DNA of 23,784 nucleotides from JAIBJP01 sp036506175 (GTDB lineage Bacteria > Actinomycetota > Thermoleophilia > Gaiellales > Gaiellaceae). Position numbers and translations under genes: made by a program. Below, one piece after another: positions 21,723 through 23,784 of this stretch. The stretch covers positions 1 through 23,784 of the forward strand of contig DASXSE010000082.1 in NCBI GenBank assembly GCA_036506175.1. The letters run 5' to 3'. Numbering within the stretch: the stretch's first letter is position 1; the number at the start of each line of letters is the position of its first letter. Below the pieces are notes generated by a model. The model was not told where the DNA came from. It worked only from the letters and a program-made list of their open reading frames with translations, and made no database searches.

Positions 21723-22145
21723 CTAGTCCTCGCTGAGCTTGACGTAGGCGGCGTTGAGGAAGTCCGCGACCGCCTGCGCACCGAAGATGGTGGTCACGAG
21801 GCGGGTCTGGCGCGGGAAGAGGACGAGCGCGTACGAGAGCCCGGAAGCAGTCCATAGCCCGACGCAATAGGGGCACGTGACGAGCTCACCAAGGGCACGC
21901 TCCATCCCGCGCGGCTTCGGCTCGGTCGCCTCCTCATCGCGGGTGACCGGCGCGCGCACCCACGACGTCACCTCGTCTTTGGCGACGAGCCGCCCGAGCT
22001 TGTAGCTCGCCAACCCGATCCGGGCGAGGTCTCCGAACCCGAGCCGCTCGGGAAGCCGTCTCCGAGAGAGAATGAGGAAACCTCCGAGAATCGCGCTGAA
22101 GGCCCCCGTGAGCGTTGCGTATTCAGGGAGGGGACGCTCGCTCAT
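21723..22145 (-). CDS. DUF1360 family membrane protein
   Basis: The product is 140 residues. It matches DUF1360: an N-terminal hydrophobic segment (about 9-27), then KLGRLVAKDEVTSWVRAPVTR, then GELVTCPYCVGLWTASGLSY with a CxxC pair, and a last hydrophobic helix. The CPYC motif facing a membrane helix suggests metal or redox chemistry, but the family has no established function. The ATG at 22145 overlaps the stop codon of the preceding small gene (ATGA). It is the last gene of the operon that begins with the NRAMP transporter, so a link with metal handling is possible but inferred only from context. Confidence 0.85.
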   Translation of the reverse strand: MSERPLPEYATLTGAFSAILGGFLILSRRRLPERLGFGDLARIGLASYKLGRLVAKDEVTSWVRAPVTRDEEATEPKPRGMERALGELVTCPYCVGLWTASGLSYALVLFPRQTRLVTTIFGAQAVADFLNAAYVKLSED

Positions 22146-22318
22146 TTCTTCGCCTTCTTGATCTCGACGACGAGCTCGGCCTCCGCCTCCGGTGAGTTCG
22201 GCGGGTGCTTCGCACTGATCTTGACGAGCTGACCGTCTTCCAGCTCCAGCACGACCTCGTTCTGGTCGACGGGCTGCACCCGGGCGACCTTCTTTCCTTC
22301 CAGCTCACGCCAACTCAT
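22142..22318 (-). CDS. Small 58-residue protein of the NRAMP operon, unknown function
   Basis: The product is 58 residues beginning MSWRELEGKKVARVQPVDQN and ending EIKKAKK. The middle part has a beta-strand pattern (ARVQPV, EVVLELEDG, LVKISAKH) and the end is an acidic-then-basic segment. It has no membrane segment. The ATG at 22318 has a strong ribosome site GGAGG that overlaps the end of the upstream PRC-barrel gene, and its stop codon overlaps the next start by 4 nt. This tight packing supports it as real despite its size. I do not recognise a family; the strand pattern could be a small barrel like those of its PRC neighbours. Confidence 0.75.
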   Translation of the reverse strand: MSWRELEGKKVARVQPVDQNEVVLELEDGQLVKISAKHPPNSPEAEAELVVEIKKAKK

Positions 22319-22321
22319 CGC

Positions 22322-22633
22322 TCACTCCTCCGCACCTTTCTCGGGGGTCGCGACTTCTCGTACCCGGATCCTCTTCTCTTCAATGCCTTGAACCGCGTCC
22401 CACGCGATGGCGCCTTCAGTCAGCGTGTTCACGTCCGTGCGGCGCGCCTCGCCGTACAAACGCGTGCGCACGCCGGGCTTCCCGACGACGAGCCCCGCGA
22501 CCTTGGGATTGCCCGGGCCGAGCTCCACCCGCACGTCGAACACGTGGCCAAGGACCCAACCGGACTCCGTCACCACTTCCTTGCCGAGGAGCTCCGAGAG
22601 CCGGATCACGAGCCCGGAATCCTTTCGAGCCAT
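22322..22633 (-). CDS. PRC-barrel domain protein (second of pair)
   Basis: The product is 103 residues starting at ATG 22633. LIRLSELLGKEVVTESGWVLGHVFDVRVEL-type sequence (V-I-R-L-S-E-L-L-G-K then GWVLGHVFDV) is the standard opening of a PRC-barrel. It is followed by a strand-rich region and the closing TEGAIAWDAVQGIEEKRIRVRE. PRC-barrels are small six-stranded domains found in photosynthetic reaction centre H subunit and in RNA-processing or transport-associated proteins. No membrane segment is present. The start overlaps the end of the first PRC-barrel gene by 28 nt. A longer frame to 22969 exists but runs into that gene and is rejected. A regulatory or assembly role with the NRAMP transporter is an inference from the operon. 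Confidence 0.82.
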   Translation of the reverse strand: MARKDSGLVIRLSELLGKEVVTESGWVLGHVFDVRVELGPGNPKVAGLVVGKPGVRTRLYGEARRTDVNTLTEGAIAWDAVQGIEEKRIRVREVATPEKGAEE

Positions 22634-22962
22634 CCGGCGACCAGATCGTCGCCCGCGCCGAGCCCGTATTCGCCGGCCTCCTCCTCCAGCTTCACGACCT
22701 GCGTCACCTCTTCGATCGCAGACCACGGCACCTCCACCTCGGCGGCGTCCCCGAATGTGGGCCCTGCGAAGAACCCGAGGAGACGAGGCCGCCGCGCTCT
22801 CGTCGCGTCGCGGCCGACCAGCAATCCCCGGACGGACGCCGTCTCGCCCGGCTTGCCGTCGATGGCGATGTCGTCGACGTTCCCGCACCGCCGGCCGGCC
22901 CAGTCGACGATCTGCTGGTCGAGGATGCGAACTGCGAGATCCATGTGCTTCCGCTCGCTCAT
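22606..22962 (-). CDS. PRC-barrel-like protein (first of pair)
   Basis: The product is 118 residues from ATG 22962. It shows VRILDQQIVDWAGRRCGNVDDIAIDG, the opening of a PRC-barrel (L-D..I.D..G...G.VDD), then a VRGLLVGRDA strand block. It closes with EVPWSAIEEVTQVVKLEEEAGEYGL. It differs from the following gene product in sequence but has the same fold pattern, so the pair looks like an old duplication. The ATG overlaps the stop codon of the NRAMP gene (ATGA), implying translational coupling and similar expression. No membrane segment is seen. Its role is unknown; by position it probably works with the transporter. Confidence 0.8.
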   Translation of the reverse strand: MSERKHMDLAVRILDQQIVDWAGRRCGNVDDIAIDGKPGETASVRGLLVGRDATRARRPRLLGFFAGPTFGDAAEVEVPWSAIEEVTQVVKLEEEAGEYGLGAGDDLVAGWLERIPGS

Positions 22963-23784
22963 CCCTCACCCATGTTGGTCAGAACGAGCAACGGGACAGC
23001 CGCCAGCGAGATGACGGCGATGACGACGAGATAGAACCAGCCGAGCACGGACGCCAGCCGCCCGTTCGCGTGTTCGCCCATGTAGCTCGGGTCCCCGGCG
23101 ACGAGGAGGATCGGCACGTAGGTCAGCGGCAGCGCGACGACCGAGAAGATGACCGAGAGCTCGGTGACGAAGATCGGGTCGACGCCCGTGATGACGATGA
23201 GGAACGCCAGACCGAAGAACGCGGCCCAGGTCAGCGTGAATCGAGGTGCCCCCGCCGGCCTGCGGTACTTCCCCCACTCCCAGCCGAAGAACTGCGCCAT
23301 GTTGTAGGCGCCCGCCAGGGACGTGTCGATGGCCGCGCCTGAGATGGCGAAGAACATGCCCAGGAGCGCGAGCAGAAGGCCGGCCTCCCCGAGCGGAGTC
23401 TGAGCCGCGAGGGCCACGGTGCCGAGGAAGCCCGGCTCGATCCCCTCGGAAACGAAGAGCTCGGCGGCCACAACCATGATCGAGATCGAGAGGACGGCGC
23501 CGAGGCCGTAGCCGACGATCGCCGTCAGCTTGTTCAGTTTCAGGTCATGTGGCGGCACCCACCCGTCCTCCACTCCTCCCGATGAATAGAAGTAGACCTC
23601 GTACGGCATAAACGTCGCCCCGAGGATGCCGACGACGAAATAGGCCCAGATCAGCGGGCTCGGCGTGTCGATGTGCGGCACCAAGCCGTGACCTACGGCT
23701 CCCCAGTCCGGTTCGAGCTTCAACGCGGCGACGGCGAAGACGATGAGCAGCAACCCGCCGAAGCCGAAGATGCGCTCGATCCAC
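22959..23784 (-). CDS. NRAMP family divalent metal transporter, 5' end outside window
   Basis: About 275 C-terminal codons are visible; the start is beyond the right edge. Several long membrane helices follow the NRAMP pattern. Transmembrane helix 6 reads GATFMPYEVYFYSSG, at the place of the canonical A..MPHN...HS motif. The metal-binding Met is kept, but His-Asn is replaced by Tyr-Glu and the second His by Tyr. The retained Met favours a transition-metal substrate over the magnesium-transporting branch that, from memory, has lost it. The DPGN motif of helix 1 lies outside the window and cannot be checked. Its stop codon overlaps the start of the first PRC-barrel gene, heading a five-gene operon. 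Confidence 0.88.
   Translation of the reverse strand, partial: WIERIFGFGGLLLIVFAVAALKLEPDWGAVGHGLVPHIDTPSPLIWAYFVVGILGATFMPYEVYFYSSGGVEDGWVPPHDLKLNKLTAIVGYGLGAVLSISIMVVAAELFVSEGIEPGFLGTVALAAQTPLGEAGLLLALLGMFFAISGAAIDTSLAGAYNMAQFFGWEWGKYRRPAGAPRFTLTWAAFFGLAFLIVITGVDPIFVTELSVIFSVVALPLTYVPILLVAGDPSYMGEHANGRLASVLGWFYLVVIAVISLAAVPLLVLTNMGEG

Overview
The window reads as a chromosomal segment of a high-GC, deep-branching actinobacterium, most like the Thermoleophilia/Gaiellales group. That placement is an inference. It rests on the base composition, the heavy use of GTG/TTG starts, an actinobacterial-type myo-inositol-phosphate synthase beside a CDP-alcohol phosphotransferase, and many start codons that lie 6-9 nt after a TANNNT box with no Shine-Dalgarno sequence (apparent leaderless mRNAs). 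No tRNA, rRNA, CRISPR array, insertion sequence or phage gene was seen. Genes are packed tightly, and the longest gene-free stretches are about 160 bp.

Layout. 1-135 is the start of dnaK (minus strand), divergent from a small two-helix membrane protein (244-558). 720-3555 carries a secreted gamma-glutamyltransferase and a stand-alone moaA. 3590-6468 is a phosphatidylinositol-type lipid cassette: a PAP2 phosphatase, a CDP-alcohol phosphotransferase, and an inositol-1-phosphate synthase that is fused in frame to two N-terminal ribbon-helix-helix (RHH) domains and preceded by a 24-bp palindrome. 6517-9663 encodes a class III nucleotide cyclase with an AAA-type ATPase. 9685-12755 encodes a glycosyltransferase-PHP fusion, a degenerate uracil-DNA-glycosylase-like protein, and a membrane protein carrying the two-aspartate and PAL signatures of presenilin-type intramembrane proteases.

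12719-15381 (minus strand) carries a metallophosphoesterase, an RlmD/RumA-type rRNA methyltransferase and a YjbQ-family protein. 15404-19153 (plus) carries an M3-like metallopeptidase, a cyclic-2,3-diphosphoglycerate-synthetase-like GTPase and a carbamate kinase. Then come hsp20 (minus) and a divergent ornithine carbamoyltransferase, rhomboid protease and minimal zincin (19169-21718). The right end (21723-23784, minus) is a tightly overlapping operon: NRAMP metal transporter (5' end beyond the window), two PRC-barrel proteins, a 58-residue protein and a DUF1360 membrane protein.

How it works together. The strongest candidate for something undescribed is the RHH-RHH-inositol-phosphate synthase fusion. 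It suggests an enzyme that could bind the operator overlapping its own promoter and so set inositol-lipid supply, with an internal start possibly also making the free enzyme. Other notable points are the presenilin-like protease, two divergent gene pairs whose promoters share a hexamer, and the carbamate kinase / ornithine carbamoyltransferase / cDPGS-like neighbourhood. All functions are read from motifs by eye; no database search was run.
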